NCBI RefSeq assembly: GCF_030122805.1
Contig: NZ_CP126080.1
Coordinates: 3,415,001 to 3,479,000, forward strand
Direction: 5' to 3'
Length of the DNA: 64,000 nt
DNA from: Mesobacillus sp. AQ2
GTDB taxonomy: Bacteria > Bacillota > Bacilli > Bacillales > Cytobacillaceae
Position 1 is the stretch's first letter. The number at the start of each line of letters is the position of its first letter. Under the pieces are notes generated by a model. The model made no database searches, had not been told where the DNA came from, and saw only the letters and a program-made list of their open reading frames with translations. The position numbers and the translations under genes were made by a program. Shown here piece by piece: positions 27,774 to 37,482 of this stretch.

Positions 27774-29336
27774 ATGTCGAAGTTTTTAAAAGGAACATTT
27801 ATTTTACTTATAGCCGGGCTCATCACAAGGGTCCTTGGTTTTATAAATCGAATTGTCATTGCCCGCTTTATTGGCGAAGAGGGTGTTGGCCTCTATATGA
27901 TGGCCTTCCCTACCATGGTGCTCGTTGTGACGATTACCCAGCTGGGCCTCCCGGTCGCGATTTCCAAAAATGTGGCAGAAGCTGAGGCAAAGGGTGATTC
28001 CCGAAAAATCAAGAAGATTCTTGTCGTTTCTCTGGCTACGACCGTCTCACTGTCCATCTTATTTACACCTGCTCTCATCCTGCTTGCACCATACTTATCG
28101 GAAACATTGTTCACAGATCCAAGAACGCAGTGGCCGCTATTGGCGATTGCGCCGATAGTTCCGATTGTGGCCGTATCCTCCGTTCTTCGCGGCTACTTCC
28201 AGGGCCGGCAGAATATGAGGCCATCTGCCATATCCCAGGTAATCGAACAACTTGTAAGGATCACCTTGATCGCTGTTTTGACAAAAACCTTCATGCCTTA
28301 TGGGATTGAATATGCTGCGGCAGGTGCCATGATCGCTTCAGTGATTGGGGAGCTAATTTCCTTGATTTATTTAATGACCACCTTTAAGCTCAGGAAAAAG
28401 TTCCGGCTGCGGAAGAATTTTTTCGGGTTTGTCCATTCTGGAAAATCGACCTTCAATGAATTAATGAGGATTGCTTTGCCAACAACCGGTTCAAGAATGA
28501 TTGGCTCAGTTTCCTGGTTTTTCGAACCTATCGTAGTTGCTCACAGTCTTGCGATAGCCGGTGTGGCAGCTGTTGCTGCTACCAAACAATATGGAGCATT
28601 GACAGGTTTCGCAATGCCGCTGCTGTTATTGCCTTCCTTCATCACCTATTCTCTGTCCACATCCCTTGTTCCGGCAATCAGTGAAGCGAACTCAAAAAAG
28701 AACATGAAGGTGATTGAGCACCTCCTTCAGCAATCATTGCGCTTCTCCTTATTAACAGGCGGCCTTGCGATCGTGGTGTTATATGTACTTGCTGAGCCTT
28801 TGATGACGTTAATGTACGGGAGTTCAAATGGTTCTCAATTCATCAAGCTGATGGCTCCATTCTTCCTGTTCTACTATTTCCAGGGTCCGCTGCAGGCAGC
28901 ACTGCAGGCTCTTGATTTGGCAAGGGCAGCGATGATTAACAGCCTGATCGGAAACCTGGCAAAAACCGCAGTCATCTTCCTTCTGGCAAGCCAGCCTGCG
29001 TTTGGCATCAATGGAGTCGCCCTGGGAATGGTCATGGGAATCGTCCTGATTACCCTTCTCCATTTTGCGACGATGCTTAAGGCTGTTTCCTTCAGCTTTT
29101 ATGTAAAAGATTATTTAAAGTTATTTACCATCATCATTCTTTCTGGCTCATTGGGTTTCCTGCTCTGGGATTGGCAGGGTGAAGAGCTGGGACTATCATT
29201 AAGAATTCTTGCCAATGCTGGAGCGGTTACAACCCTCTATTTATCACTGTCAGTTGCTCTTGGTTTAATCAGGAAAAATGAGCTTATGAAACTGCGGTCA
29301 GTCCTAATGTCTTTTTTTAGAAGGACGTATAGTTAA
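27774..29336 (+). CDS. spoVB: Stage V sporulation protein B (MOP-family flippase)
   Basis: A 520-residue membrane protein of the MOP/MurJ-like flippase superfamily with about 14 helices, beginning MSKFLKGTFILLIAGLITRV. SpoVB is needed for spore cortex peptidoglycan, probably moving a lipid-linked precursor across the mother-cell membrane around the forespore. A GGGAGCGG ribosome site precedes the ATG. The basic loop KLRKKFRLRKNF separates two halves, usual for the family. Confidence 0.93.
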   Translation: MSKFLKGTFILLIAGLITRVLGFINRIVIARFIGEEGVGLYMMAFPTMVLVVTITQLGLPVAISKNVAEAEAKGDSRKIKKILVVSLATTVSLSILFTPALILLAPYLSETLFTDPRTQWPLLAIAPIVPIVAVSSVLRGYFQGRQNMRPSAISQVIEQLVRITLIAVLTKTFMPYGIEYAAAGAMIASVIGELISLIYLMTTFKLRKKFRLRKNFFGFVHSGKSTFNELMRIALPTTGSRMIGSVSWFFEPIVVAHSLAIAGVAAVAATKQYGALTGFAMPLLLLPSFITYSLSTSLVPAISEANSKKNMKVIEHLLQQSLRFSLLTGGLAIVVLYVLAEPLMTLMYGSSNGSQFIKLMAPFFLFYYFQGPLQAALQALDLARAAMINSLIGNLAKTAVIFLLASQPAFGINGVALGMVMGIVLITLLHFATMLKAVSFSFYVKDYLKLFTIIILSGSLGFLLWDWQGEELGLSLRILANAGAVTTLYLSLSVALGLIRKNELMKLRSVLMSFFRRTYS

Positions 29337-29337
29337 A

Positions 29338-29362
29338 AAACGTGGACAATGAATCCACGTTT
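29338..29362. terminator. Bidirectional terminator between spoVB and the DUF421 gene
   Basis: AAACGTGGA pairs with TCCACGTTT around a 7-base loop with A- and T-runs on the flanks. Confidence 0.88.
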
Positions 29363-30016
29363 TTATTTATCTTTGAGATCGATATAAAATTTTCCGTTTT
29401 GGTAGCTGCAAAAAGAGATCTCGCCGGGATCTTCATACCCCTTATTCCTAAGTTTCTCCAGCATCCAGGATCTTGATTTGTCGATCATATCAAGATTATC
29501 TTCCTGAACCTCGCCATCGATGATCAGCGGCAGGGCAAGACTGCTGTTGTCCTGCTGATCATCATAATTTTTCTGGAATATAGATAGGGTACCAGACGGC
29601 TCTAATATGGCATACTCCACATCGGAAATGTCTCCAACATCTTTTTCCCGTAATTGAAGCAGCAGATCGTCAAAGTTATACCTTTGCGATCGCATTGCCT
29701 TTTCATCAATCTTCCCATTATTAATAATGATTGTCGGCTTTCCATCTACAATATCCCTGAACTTTTTGCTTTTGAGAGAAAGGAGTGCCAATGTAATCTG
29801 GATAATGACAAGAATACTGATTGGGAGAAGGGTATTAATCAACGGATCTTTCGTGTTTTCTATGGCCAGGGAAGCCATCTCAGCGATCATGATATAGACA
29901 ACCAAATCAAGGATGCTCAATTCACCGATTTCCCTTTTTCCCATTAAACGAAAAATCAACAGGATTAATAAGTAAAGGAGCAATGTCCTAAAAAGGATGA
30001 TGAAGTACTGTTCCAC
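29363..30016 (-). CDS. yrbG: DUF421 (YetF-type) membrane protein, YrbG-like
   Basis: A 217-residue protein with three N-terminal membrane helices (about residues 5-25, 35-55, 62-82) and a soluble domain starting at [20 protein letters not shown], the signature of the YetF/DUF421 family, and a second half with [16 protein letters not shown]. Related B. subtilis proteins (YetF, YdfS) have been linked to the spore membrane. It converges on spoVB and shares a terminator. Function not proven. Confidence 0.85.
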   Translation of the reverse strand: MEQYFIILFRTLLLYLLILLIFRLMGKREIGELSILDLVVYIMIAEMASLAIENTKDPLINTLLPISILVIIQITLALLSLKSKKFRDIVDGKPTIIINNGKIDEKAMRSQRYNFDDLLLQLREKDVGDISDVEYAILEPSGTLSIFQKNYDDQQDNSSLALPLIIDGEVQEDNLDMIDKSRSWMLEKLRNKGYEDPGEISFCSYQNGKFYIDLKDK

Positions 30017-30207
30017 TTTTCCCCCGCCCTTCTTCTTAAAGCATTCCTCCTTAGTGTTTTATTTTCCGCTGAAAAAATACTGACAGTTTCTGCTTTTTCA
30101 ACTGACTGTTAATGAAAATCTGATTCTAATTGTCCATTTACCTGAATATGCTTGTACTAGGGTTTTCCCGGTTGCAGGGGAACAGAGACTAGAGAGGAGA
30201 GGGGTTA

Positions 30208-30594
30208 ATGGAATCGAAAAGTTTGGGCAGGGCCGTCCTTTACGGAGTGATTGCCATTTTTTTATTGGCAATCGTGAGCAGTTTTATATTTTCACTTCTG
30301 CTGAAATTCACTTCAGTCCAGGAATCATCGCTTCAATACGTGATGACATCCATCTCATTTTTATCGATTTTTATCGGGGGATTTATCACCGGCGGGAACG
30401 GCAAAGAGAAAGGGTGGATAATTGGAGGAGGAACAGGCCTGGCTTATTCCCTGATTATTTTCTTGTTTCAGTATCTGGGATATGACAGTCTATTTTCGCT
30501 GGAACAAGTCATCTACCATGTTTGTTACATCCTCACCGCGATGATGGGCGGCATACTCGGGGTGAACATCGTAGGCGGCACCTCTAAAGCATAA
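30208..30594 (+). CDS. yrzE: TIGR04086-family small membrane protein (YrzE-like)
   Basis: A 128-residue protein with four membrane helices and little else; glycine-rich GGFITGGNGKEKGWIIGGGTG lies between helices 2 and 3. This is the TIGR04086/DUF3792 family, common in sporeformers, of unknown function. The ribosome site AGAGGAGAGGGG precedes the ATG. It converges on yajC. Confidence 0.82.
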   Translation: MESKSLGRAVLYGVIAIFLLAIVSSFIFSLLLKFTSVQESSLQYVMTSISFLSIFIGGFITGGNGKEKGWIIGGGTGLAYSLIIFLFQYLGYDSLFSLEQVIYHVCYILTAMMGGILGVNIVGGTSKA

Positions 30595-30595
30595 A

Positions 30596-30627
30596 AAAGA
30601 AGCGGGCAAAAGTCCGCTTCTTTTTTC
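30596..30627. terminator. Bidirectional terminator between yrzE and yajC
   Basis: AAAGAAGCGG and CCGCTTCTTT form a stem around GCAAAAGT with T-runs on both strands. Confidence 0.9.
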
Positions 30628-30679
30628 GCAAGTAAAACATTTTACATTCTGAATCTGTTAAGAGCGCATCCGCTTTACA

Positions 30680-30952
30680 TTATACGCCCGCTGATTCTTT
30701 GACGTCGCGGATTGCCGCGCGGTCATATGTAAGACGGCTTCCGTCACCACATTTGATGACAACAGTACCTTCATCAATTCCATCAACGATTCCATGCAAA
30801 CCGCCGATCGTGACTACCTTATCCCCTTTTTGCAGGTCACTCTGCATTTGCTGAACCGCTTTTTGCCTCTTTTGCTGCGGGCGGATCAACAAGAAGTAAA
30901 ATAATACAAACATCAGCAATAACGGGAATACTGTACCTACCAATCCTTCCAT
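30680..30952 (-). CDS. yajC: Preprotein translocase subunit YajC
   Basis: A 90-residue single-pass membrane protein: a helix at about residues 5-25 (FPLLLMFVLFYFLLIRPQQKR), then a basic linker and small soluble domain (LQKGDKVVTIGGLHGIVDGI). YajC associates with SecDF. AGGGGAAACG lies just before the ATG. It follows tgt and queA in the standard tgt-yajC order. Confidence 0.95.
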   Translation of the reverse strand: MEGLVGTVFPLLLMFVLFYFLLIRPQQKRQKAVQQMQSDLQKGDKVVTIGGLHGIVDGIDEGTVVIKCGDGSRLTYDRAAIRDVKESAGV

Positions 30953-31027
30953 TCGTTTCCCCTCCTTTCATGGTCAAGGCTGCCGAAGCTTTTGATGCCA
31001 GAACAGCCTCATTAAAAAGCAGTTTAT

Positions 31028-32170
<1,143 letters not shown>

Positions 32171-32215
32171 TCAAGCTCCTTCCAGAAGTCCAAAGTTCAT
32201 TTAATGTGTTTTTTA

Positions 32216-33244
32216 CTATAGAATCAGCATCGCATCTCCGAAACTGAAAAAGCGATATTTTTCCTCAACTGCTTTATTATAGGCATTCAGGACATTTTCC
32301 CGTCCAGCCAAAGCGCTGATCAGCATGATCAGTGTAGACTTCGGCAAATGGAAATTGGTGATCATCCCATCGATAGCCTTGAATTCATAACCAGGATAGA
32401 TGAAGATGCTTGTCCAGCCATTTTCAGCGACAAATTTACCATCATTCGCTGTGGCGATCGTTTCCAGTGTCCGAGTCGATGTCGTTCCCACTGTGATGAT
32501 TCTGCCGCCCTGTTCACGAACTGTGTTTAAAAGCAATGCCGTACCTTCGGTTACCTGGTAAAATTCTGAGTGCATATCGTGCTCCTCGATGGAATCAACA
32601 CTCACAGGCCTGAACGTTCCCAGTCCGACATGGAGAGTAATAAAAGCGATATGGACGCCCATCTCCTTGATATCTTCCAACAGGCTCTCTGTAAAATGCA
32701 AGCCTGCAGTCGGCGCCGCAGCAGATCCTCTTTCCCTTGCGTAAACCGTCTGGTACCTGTCCTTATCCTCCAGCTGCTCTTTGATATAAGGAGGAAGCGG
32801 CATTTCTCCAAGCTGTTCGAGTACTTCATAGAAAATGCCTTCATAGGAGAACTTCATGTTCCTGCCGCCATGCTCGGCTTCTCCGGTGCATACCGCTGTC
32901 AAAAGGCCGTCGCCAAAAGTGATTTTCGTGCCTTCCTTCACTCTTTTCGCCGGTTTAACAAGCGTTTCCCACTCATCATCCTCAAGCTGTTTCAGAAGCA
33001 GCACTTCAATCTTTGCTCCGGTATCCTCTTTCAAGCCAAAAAGCCTTGCAGGAAGCACCTTGGTATCATTCAGGACGAGGCAATCACCTGGCATAAGATA
33101 GTTTTTAATGTTCTTGAAAATATCATGTTCCAAGCTGCCCGTTTCTTTATTCAAAACCATCAGTCTGCTTTCCGCTCTTTGTTCAAGCGGAGTCTGGGCA
33201 ATCAGTTCCTCCGGCAAATGAAAATCAAACATATCTACTTTCAT
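32216..33244 (-). CDS. queA: S-adenosylmethionine:tRNA ribosyltransferase-isomerase QueA
   Basis: A 342-residue enzyme that transfers the ribosyl group of SAM to tRNA-bound preQ1, giving epoxyqueuosine. Family motifs: [18 protein letters not shown] at the N-terminus, [16 protein letters not shown], and the central [14 protein letters not shown] and [11 protein letters not shown]. Full length. It lies between the DUF2905 gene and tgt. Confidence 0.97.
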   Translation of the reverse strand: MKVDMFDFHLPEELIAQTPLEQRAESRLMVLNKETGSLEHDIFKNIKNYLMPGDCLVLNDTKVLPARLFGLKEDTGAKIEVLLLKQLEDDEWETLVKPAKRVKEGTKITFGDGLLTAVCTGEAEHGGRNMKFSYEGIFYEVLEQLGEMPLPPYIKEQLEDKDRYQTVYARERGSAAAPTAGLHFTESLLEDIKEMGVHIAFITLHVGLGTFRPVSVDSIEEHDMHSEFYQVTEGTALLLNTVREQGGRIITVGTTSTRTLETIATANDGKFVAENGWTSIFIYPGYEFKAIDGMITNFHLPKSTLIMLISALAGRENVLNAYNKAVEEKYRFFSFGDAMLIL

Positions 33245-33289
33245 GATGTCACCCTTACTAAGTTTCTATAAATTTTTAATGATCCTTGA

Positions 33290-33496
33290 TTATCTGAATC
33301 GGCCGATCAAGTAAAAGATCGCTGATAAGATGATACTTGCCAGAATGGAAGTGACAATTGGAAAGTAAAAGGTTGTGTTTCCTTTTTTAATGACAATGTC
33401 CCCTGGCAATCTTCCTATATTGATAAACTGCATAATGAAGCCAATGATGAAGATGACTGCTCCGGCGATCATGACGAATTTCGCTGCTCCTGTCAT
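33290..33496 (-). CDS. DUF2905 small membrane protein
   Basis: A 68-residue protein with two membrane helices (about residues 5-24 and 45-64) separated by [20 protein letters not shown], the signature of DUF2905. Its ATG overlaps the ruvB stop codon by 4 bases, so it is translated from the ruvAB transcript. Function unknown. B. subtilis carries a similar small gene at this place. Confidence 0.85.
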   Translation of the reverse strand: MTGAAKFVMIAGAVIFIIGFIMQFINIGRLPGDIVIKKGNTTFYFPIVTSILASIILSAIFYLIGRFR

Positions 33497-34494
33497 CGTT
33501 CTGGCACCTCCATTTCAAAATGTCGGTATACAGCCTCCGTTACAATTCTTCCCCTTGGGGTCCTTTGCAAAAACCCGATCTGCAATAGGTAGGGTTCGTA
33601 AACATCTTCTATGGTCTGAGATTCTTCTCCGATCGTAGCAGAAATCGTCTCTAAACCGACCGGGCCGCCTCGGTATTTTTCAATGATGCCCTTAAGCAAT
33701 TTATGGTCTATATGGTCAAGGCCCAAACGGTCGACCTGCATGAGCTCCAATGCTTCCCGGGCAAGTGTTTCCTCGACCGCACCATTGCCCCGCACCTGCG
33801 CAAAGTCACGCACACGCTTCAACAGGCGATTGGCGATCCTTGGTGTCCCCCGCGATCTTCTCGCGAGTTCCTGGGCCGCAAGCCAGTCAATTTCCGTCTC
33901 CAAAAGTTCAGCTGTCCTGACCACAATATCAGTTAGCTGTACCTCATTATAGTATTCCAAACGACTCAATACTCCAAACCTGTCTCTTAATGGTGCTGAC
34001 AGAGAACCAGCACGGGTTGTCGCACCAACGAGCGTGAATGGGGGCAGATCAAGCCGGACAGAACGGGCACTCGGCCCTTTTCCGATGACGATATCAAGGC
34101 AGAAATCCTCCATTGCTGGGTAAAGCACTTCTTCAATCGTTCTCGGCAGCCTGTGAATTTCATCAATGAACAGAACATCGCCAGGTTCCAGAGCAGTCAA
34201 AATAGCCGCTAAATCACCAGGTCTTTCAATCGCCGGCCCTGAGGTTGTCCTTAGATTGACACCCATTTCATTGGCGATGATCGCTGCCAGTGTAGTCTTT
34301 CCCAGGCCGGGTGGCCCATAGAGGAGTACATGGTCAAGCGTTTCACGCCTCATTTTTGCCGCTTTAATAAACACCTCAAGATTGGCCTTCACTTTATCCT
34401 GGCCGATATATTGTCTTAGAGTCTGGGGACGCAGGCTTTGCTCAAATGAAAGATCCTGGTCGCCCGCTTCACTGGAGATGATTCGTTCTTCCAT
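33493..34494 (-). CDS. ruvB: Holliday junction branch migration ATPase RuvB
   Basis: A 333-residue AAA+ motor. Walker [10 protein letters not shown] is at 60-68, Walker [10 protein letters not shown] follows, sensor 1 is GATTRAGSL, and the C-terminal winged helix ends in [16 protein letters not shown]. RuvB rings pump DNA through the RuvA-bound junction. ruvA lies 64 bases upstream; no RuvC gene is present, as is normal in Bacillus, which uses RecU. Confidence 0.97.
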   Translation of the reverse strand: MEERIISSEAGDQDLSFEQSLRPQTLRQYIGQDKVKANLEVFIKAAKMRRETLDHVLLYGPPGLGKTTLAAIIANEMGVNLRTTSGPAIERPGDLAAILTALEPGDVLFIDEIHRLPRTIEEVLYPAMEDFCLDIVIGKGPSARSVRLDLPPFTLVGATTRAGSLSAPLRDRFGVLSRLEYYNEVQLTDIVVRTAELLETEIDWLAAQELARRSRGTPRIANRLLKRVRDFAQVRGNGAVEETLAREALELMQVDRLGLDHIDHKLLKGIIEKYRGGPVGLETISATIGEESQTIEDVYEPYLLQIGFLQRTPRGRIVTEAVYRHFEMEVPER

Positions 34495-34558
34495 CTGTTT
34501 TCACCTCTTTATGCTGGATAATCGAACCTGCTGGTCAACTGGTCTGTTATCACTTAGT

Positions 34559-35167
34559 TTACTTTAAAAGCTTTTGCAATGCTTTTTTGATGTATTGGTC
34601 TGTTGTCAATTGTTCCTTTTTCAAATCTGGTGTGATTTTGCGGATTTCCTTTTCCGAGTAACCAAGTGCCTTTAATGCCAGTAGCGCTTCATCGAACTCA
34701 TTGGACTGGGAAATTGTCGCAGCCACCTCATCAGCATTGAATAGATTAGGGAAGTAATCTGGAACCAGGTCATGCAATTTTCCTTTTAGATCAAGAATCA
34801 TTTGTCTCGCAGTCTTCTTGCCTACTCCAGGAAACTTGACCAGGAACGATTCATCCTCATTTTCTATCGCCTGGACCACCTGGCCCGGTTCTCCCGACGC
34901 AAGGATGGCCAGTGCCCCTTTCGGCCCGATGCCGGAAACATTCAAAAGCCTGGTGAAAAGCGCCTTTTCTTCCCGGGTCTTGAACCCGTAAAGCGAAATG
35001 AGGTCTTCACGGACATAATGATATGTAAAAATACAAACCTCTTTGCCTGCTTCTTTTGTGAACACAAAAGGATTTGGCGTCATTATTTGATAGCCAATAC
35101 CCCCGTTTTCAACCACTATATATTCAGGACCGACAAAATCGACGGTACCTTTTATGAATTCATACAA
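34559..35167 (-). CDS. ruvA: Holliday junction DNA helicase subunit RuvA
   Basis: A 202-residue protein with the N-terminal OB fold ([20 protein letters not shown]), two helix-hairpin-helix motifs ([16 protein letters not shown] and [17 protein letters not shown]) and a C-terminal RuvB-binding helix domain. The start appears to be TTG at 35167 with GAGGGG 8 bases before it. A possible LexA box and a promoter lie upstream (see separate entry). Confidence 0.95.
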   Translation of the reverse strand: MYEFIKGTVDFVGPEYIVVENGGIGYQIMTPNPFVFTKEAGKEVCIFTYHYVREDLISLYGFKTREEKALFTRLLNVSGIGPKGALAILASGEPGQVVQAIENEDESFLVKFPGVGKKTARQMILDLKGKLHDLVPDYFPNLFNADEVAATISQSNEFDEALLALKALGYSEKEIRKITPDLKKEQLTTDQYIKKALQKLLK

Positions 35168-35245
35168 TACTCTCGCCCCTCTGCTTTGCTGTAACTCATT
35201 TTAACATACTCTTTTTAAAGGTATGAACAAAAATATGCAAAAAGG

Positions 35246-35259
35246 CGAACGTATGATCA
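35246..35259 (-). promoter_or_regulatory. Possible LexA (SOS) box upstream of ruvA
   Basis: On the minus strand TGATCATACGTTCG matches 12 of 14 positions of the B. subtilis-type box CGAAC-N4-GTTCG when the central four are free. A candidate promoter (TTCATA, 18 bases, TAAAAT with an extended -10 TGT) lies between it and ruvA. ruvAB is in the LexA regulon in B. subtilis. Confidence 0.4.
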
Positions 35260-35266
35260 TTTATAA

Positions 35267-35525
35267 GAAAAGCGCAAGCGCCTTGGTCAGCCCCGACAAG
35301 CGTTGGAGGGCCGCCCGGTGAAGTCGCTCTTTGACTTCATCGGGCGGACCGAAAACGAAAAGCGGAGGCGACTGCCCAACTCCGACAAGCGCTGGAGGGC
35401 CTGACAGTGAAGTCGTTCTTTTGACTTCATCGGCAGGACCGAAGCGACTCGAGGAGTTAGGAGCCGCAGCTAGACAAACGTCTCGAGCTGCTCTAATCTA
35501 AGTGGATATATTTATACTTTCTTAT
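35267..35525. repeat. Dispersed palindromic element, composite copy 2
   Basis: Two units in tandem. The first, from 35267, matches copy 1 (GCGCAAGCGCCTTGGTCAGC) but stops after the central hairpin (GGCCGCCCGGTGAAGTC against GACTTCATCGGGCGGACC). The second, from about 35360 (AAAGCGGAGGCGACTGCCC), is a diverged type with AACTCC/GGAGTT in place of AGCCCC/GGGGCT and CCTG/CAGG in the central arm; it ends with the shared tail TATACTTTCTTATCC. With the bofC terminator it fills the ruvA-bofC gap; no gene is seen there. Confidence 0.85.
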
Positions 35526-35565
35526 CCAGTAATAAAATCTCTAAGAAACCTTGGAAAACGCAAAT

Positions 35566-35588
35566 AAGAGCCAGTCATCCCGGCTCTT
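35566..35588 (-). terminator. Terminator of bofC
   Basis: On the minus strand AAGAGCC pairs with GGCTCTT around a 9-base loop immediately after the stop codon; the following run is ATTTGCGTTTT. Confidence 0.65.
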
Positions 35589-36136
35589 CAATGTAAGTCT
35601 TTCACCGTATATGGTTTAAAGGTCTCCAAGACCTCCTCATAGCATTGTTTACTGCGGATCGGAATTCCCTTTTTCAATTGATCCCGCTTGATGCTCTCAA
35701 GTCTGCCAAGGTCGATTTGGAAGAACGATTGAATAATATTCGAACCATCAGGCCTTCCATTAAAAATAGTCAGTACCCCTTCATCTGACAGGCCGAAATA
35801 TCCATTTGCCTTCAGAAGCGGTGAAATATCATCAACATCCTGCCTGAATACCGCCATCTTTGCATCCATATCTACAAGCTGCCATTTATCATATTTAGCC
35901 CAAAAATCTTCTAACGACCAAACCGTCTCCACGACCTTTTCCTCACTCATTTCACCATCAAGATAGATTCTCTGCAAAATGATTGTGACCTTAAGAGGTT
36001 CATTGAATTCATGGACTGCTTCACCAGGCTTCTCAGCATGAACCTGCCCTGGGGGAAGTACTGGACCAGCCCCTGATAAACTGATTAGGAGCAATACAGC
36101 AGTGCTGAACGCTTTGATTAAATTGATTGAAGCCAT
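35588..36136 (-). CDS. bofC: BofC, forespore regulator of the sigma-K checkpoint
   Basis: A 182-residue exported protein. A signal peptide (about residues 1-34) is followed by the BofC N-domain (FNEPLKVTIILQRIYLDGEM) and C-domain (FGLSDEGVLTIFNGRPDGS to SIKRDQLKKGIPIRSK). In B. subtilis BofC is made in the forespore under sigma-G and restrains the protease SpoIVB, delaying sigma-K activation; the sigma-K protease genes spoIVFA/B are at 52-54 kb in this window. An AGAGAGGTGG site precedes the ATG. Confidence 0.93.
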   Translation of the reverse strand: MASINLIKAFSTAVLLLISLSGAGPVLPPGQVHAEKPGEAVHEFNEPLKVTIILQRIYLDGEMSEEKVVETVWSLEDFWAKYDKWQLVDMDAKMAVFRQDVDDISPLLKANGYFGLSDEGVLTIFNGRPDGSNIIQSFFQIDLGRLESIKRDQLKKGIPIRSKQCYEEVLETFKPYTVKDLH

Positions 36137-36187
36137 TGCCGTCCACCTCTCTTATTTGCCAAAAGTGTTTAAATTCTTTTTCACTAC

Positions 36188-36216
36188 TAGTATAGCCAAT
36201 CGACTTTTAATTATCC
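36188..36216 (-). promoter_or_regulatory. Putative sigma-G/forespore promoter of bofC
   Basis: GGATA (36216-36212) and TATACTA (36194-36188) with a 17-base spacer resemble the forespore elements GHATR and CATNHTA. Supported mainly by the known sigma-G control of bofC. Confidence 0.45.
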
Positions 36217-36350
36217 CTTTGCTGTATTGCTTGGAATAATTGCTTTTGAATACCGTTATAGAAGGATTGGGTTGAATGAGGATGATGTTGAAAAAACTAG
36301 TGTTTGTTTGCAGATTAGCGGACATTAAGGGTAGATAAAGGCACGTCCAC

Positions 36351-36600
36351 AAATTATCGGAGTTTAAAAGTGTTAATTATGAAGAAAAAGCAGAATTAAC
36401 TTAAATTATCGGTACATTGAAGGAATATATGGAACTTTTGTGACGATAATTCGGCTCTGACTTTGTTTATCTGCACATTAATGTGATTATTGTATCGATA
36501 ATTCGGCTCTGGCCTTGTTTATCTGCTCATTAATGCGATTATTGTTATGATAAATCGGCTCTGGCCTTATTTATCTGCTCATTGATGTGATTATTGTCCA
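36351..36600. repeat. 52-bp tandem array D (three clear copies plus degenerate ones)
   Basis: GATAATTCGG or GATAAATCGG recurs at 36445, 36497 and 36549, exactly 52 bases apart, each followed by CTCTGRCYTTGTTTATCTGC and ATTAATGTG-like text. Upstream, AAATTATCGG recurs at 36351 and 36403, again 52 apart, with poorer flanks. The array fills the 535-base gap between bofC and the downstream-reading lipoprotein gene; apart from the bofC promoter and a terminator I see nothing else there. Confidence 0.85.
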
Positions 36601-36633
36601 AGCTCAATCAAAAAATGTTTCTTTGAGCATAAA

Positions 36634-36666
36634 AATAGAAGGCAAGATCGTGATCTGCCTTCTATT
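36634..36666 (-). terminator. Terminator of the YhcN/CoxA-type gene
   Basis: AATAGAAGGCA pairs with TGCCTTCTATT; on the minus strand TTTTTATGC follows. Confidence 0.85.
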
Positions 36667-36671
36667 ATTTA

Positions 36672-37382
36672 TCAAGGATTGATATTGATGCTTTCACGCG
36701 GATTGCCATTTTTTCGGTCATAATCAATATTCCTTGTCCTGCTGAAGGTTCCCTCATCCTCGATGATGCGAAGTTCCCTGCCTTCGGTATATGGCAGTAC
36801 TGCTTTTTTAATTTTCTTATCTGTTTGTTTTTTCAGCGACTTATCCTTGTAGGATACCGCAATTTCAACTTCGCGGCCGAACAGTACGGACCTCACCTTA
36901 TCGACATTATCGACAGACTCTGCTGCAAGCGAGACCTTGCGTGCAAGTTTGTTATCCTGTCCGGTATTGGAATAAATACCTGCCTTGCCGCTCCCTCTGT
37001 GCTCACTTAAATGTCCATGGTAATTCAGATCTCCACGGCTGTATTTATTGTCTTTTTGAAAAAAATTATGGTCATGGTCTGAACGCGGAACGGTCGGGTT
37101 TGGAGGATTCCCATTTTCATCCCTCGACTGAAGCATCTTTCGCTTGCGATCTTCTTCAGCGGCACCTTCTTTGCCAAAATTATGGTCAAATAGCTCCGTA
37201 AGTGCCCCTTCCCTGTCATCCATTACATCGACTTCGTTTCCTTTTTCATTCGAATAATAACCAAGTGGCTGGGCCTGGTTCCTGTTCGTACTTTGAACAG
37301 ATGCCTCATTATTTCCGTTGCAGGCTGTCAGACCTAACGCAAGCAGTGAGGCTAAAGGAACGAACATCATTTTCTTGTTCAA
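36672..37382 (-). CDS. coxA: YhcN/YlaJ-family sporulation lipoprotein, CoxA-like
   Basis: A 236-residue predicted lipoprotein: hydrophobic leader with lipobox LGLTAC, then a disordered, charged region (residues about 30-130) and a C-terminal YhcN/YlaJ domain (KLARKVSLAAESVDNVDKVRS and VEIAVSYKDKSLKKQTDKKI). Such proteins are deposited in the spore cortex or inner membrane. In B. subtilis coxA lies next to safA, so I use that symbol by synteny, with caution. I favour a TTG start at 37382, 8 bases after GGGGG; upstream ATGs (37415, 37397) lie inside a large hairpin. Confidence 0.75.
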   Translation of the reverse strand: MNKKMMFVPLASLLALGLTACNGNNEASVQSTNRNQAQPLGYYSNEKGNEVDVMDDREGALTELFDHNFGKEGAAEEDRKRKMLQSRDENGNPPNPTVPRSDHDHNFFQKDNKYSRGDLNYHGHLSEHRGSGKAGIYSNTGQDNKLARKVSLAAESVDNVDKVRSVLFGREVEIAVSYKDKSLKKQTDKKIKKAVLPYTEGRELRIIEDEGTFSRTRNIDYDRKNGNPRESININP

Positions 37383-37391
37383 ACGAAAAAC

Positions 37392-37451
37392 CCCCATCCT
37401 AGCTAAAATGAGCATTCTTCTTAATGCTCATTTATTAGAGTGCGGATGGGG
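37392..37451 (-). terminator. Large hairpin before the lipoprotein gene
   Basis: CCCCATCC (37392-37399) pairs with GGATGGGG (37444-37451), and inside it AATGAGCATT (37407-37416) pairs with AATGCTCATT (37423-37432). On the minus strand it is followed by GGTTTTTCG, so it could terminate transcription from safA and the kinase-like gene. The same bases hold the GGGGG ribosome site of the next gene, so it may act as an attenuator or translation switch instead. Confidence 0.6.
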
Positions 37452-37482
37452 ATGGGTTTTCATTCTGACAGATACGTCCAAA

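Noticed and set aside
32570..33271. Plus-strand frame of 233 codons
   Set aside because: Antisense to queA, whose protein is full length with family motifs.
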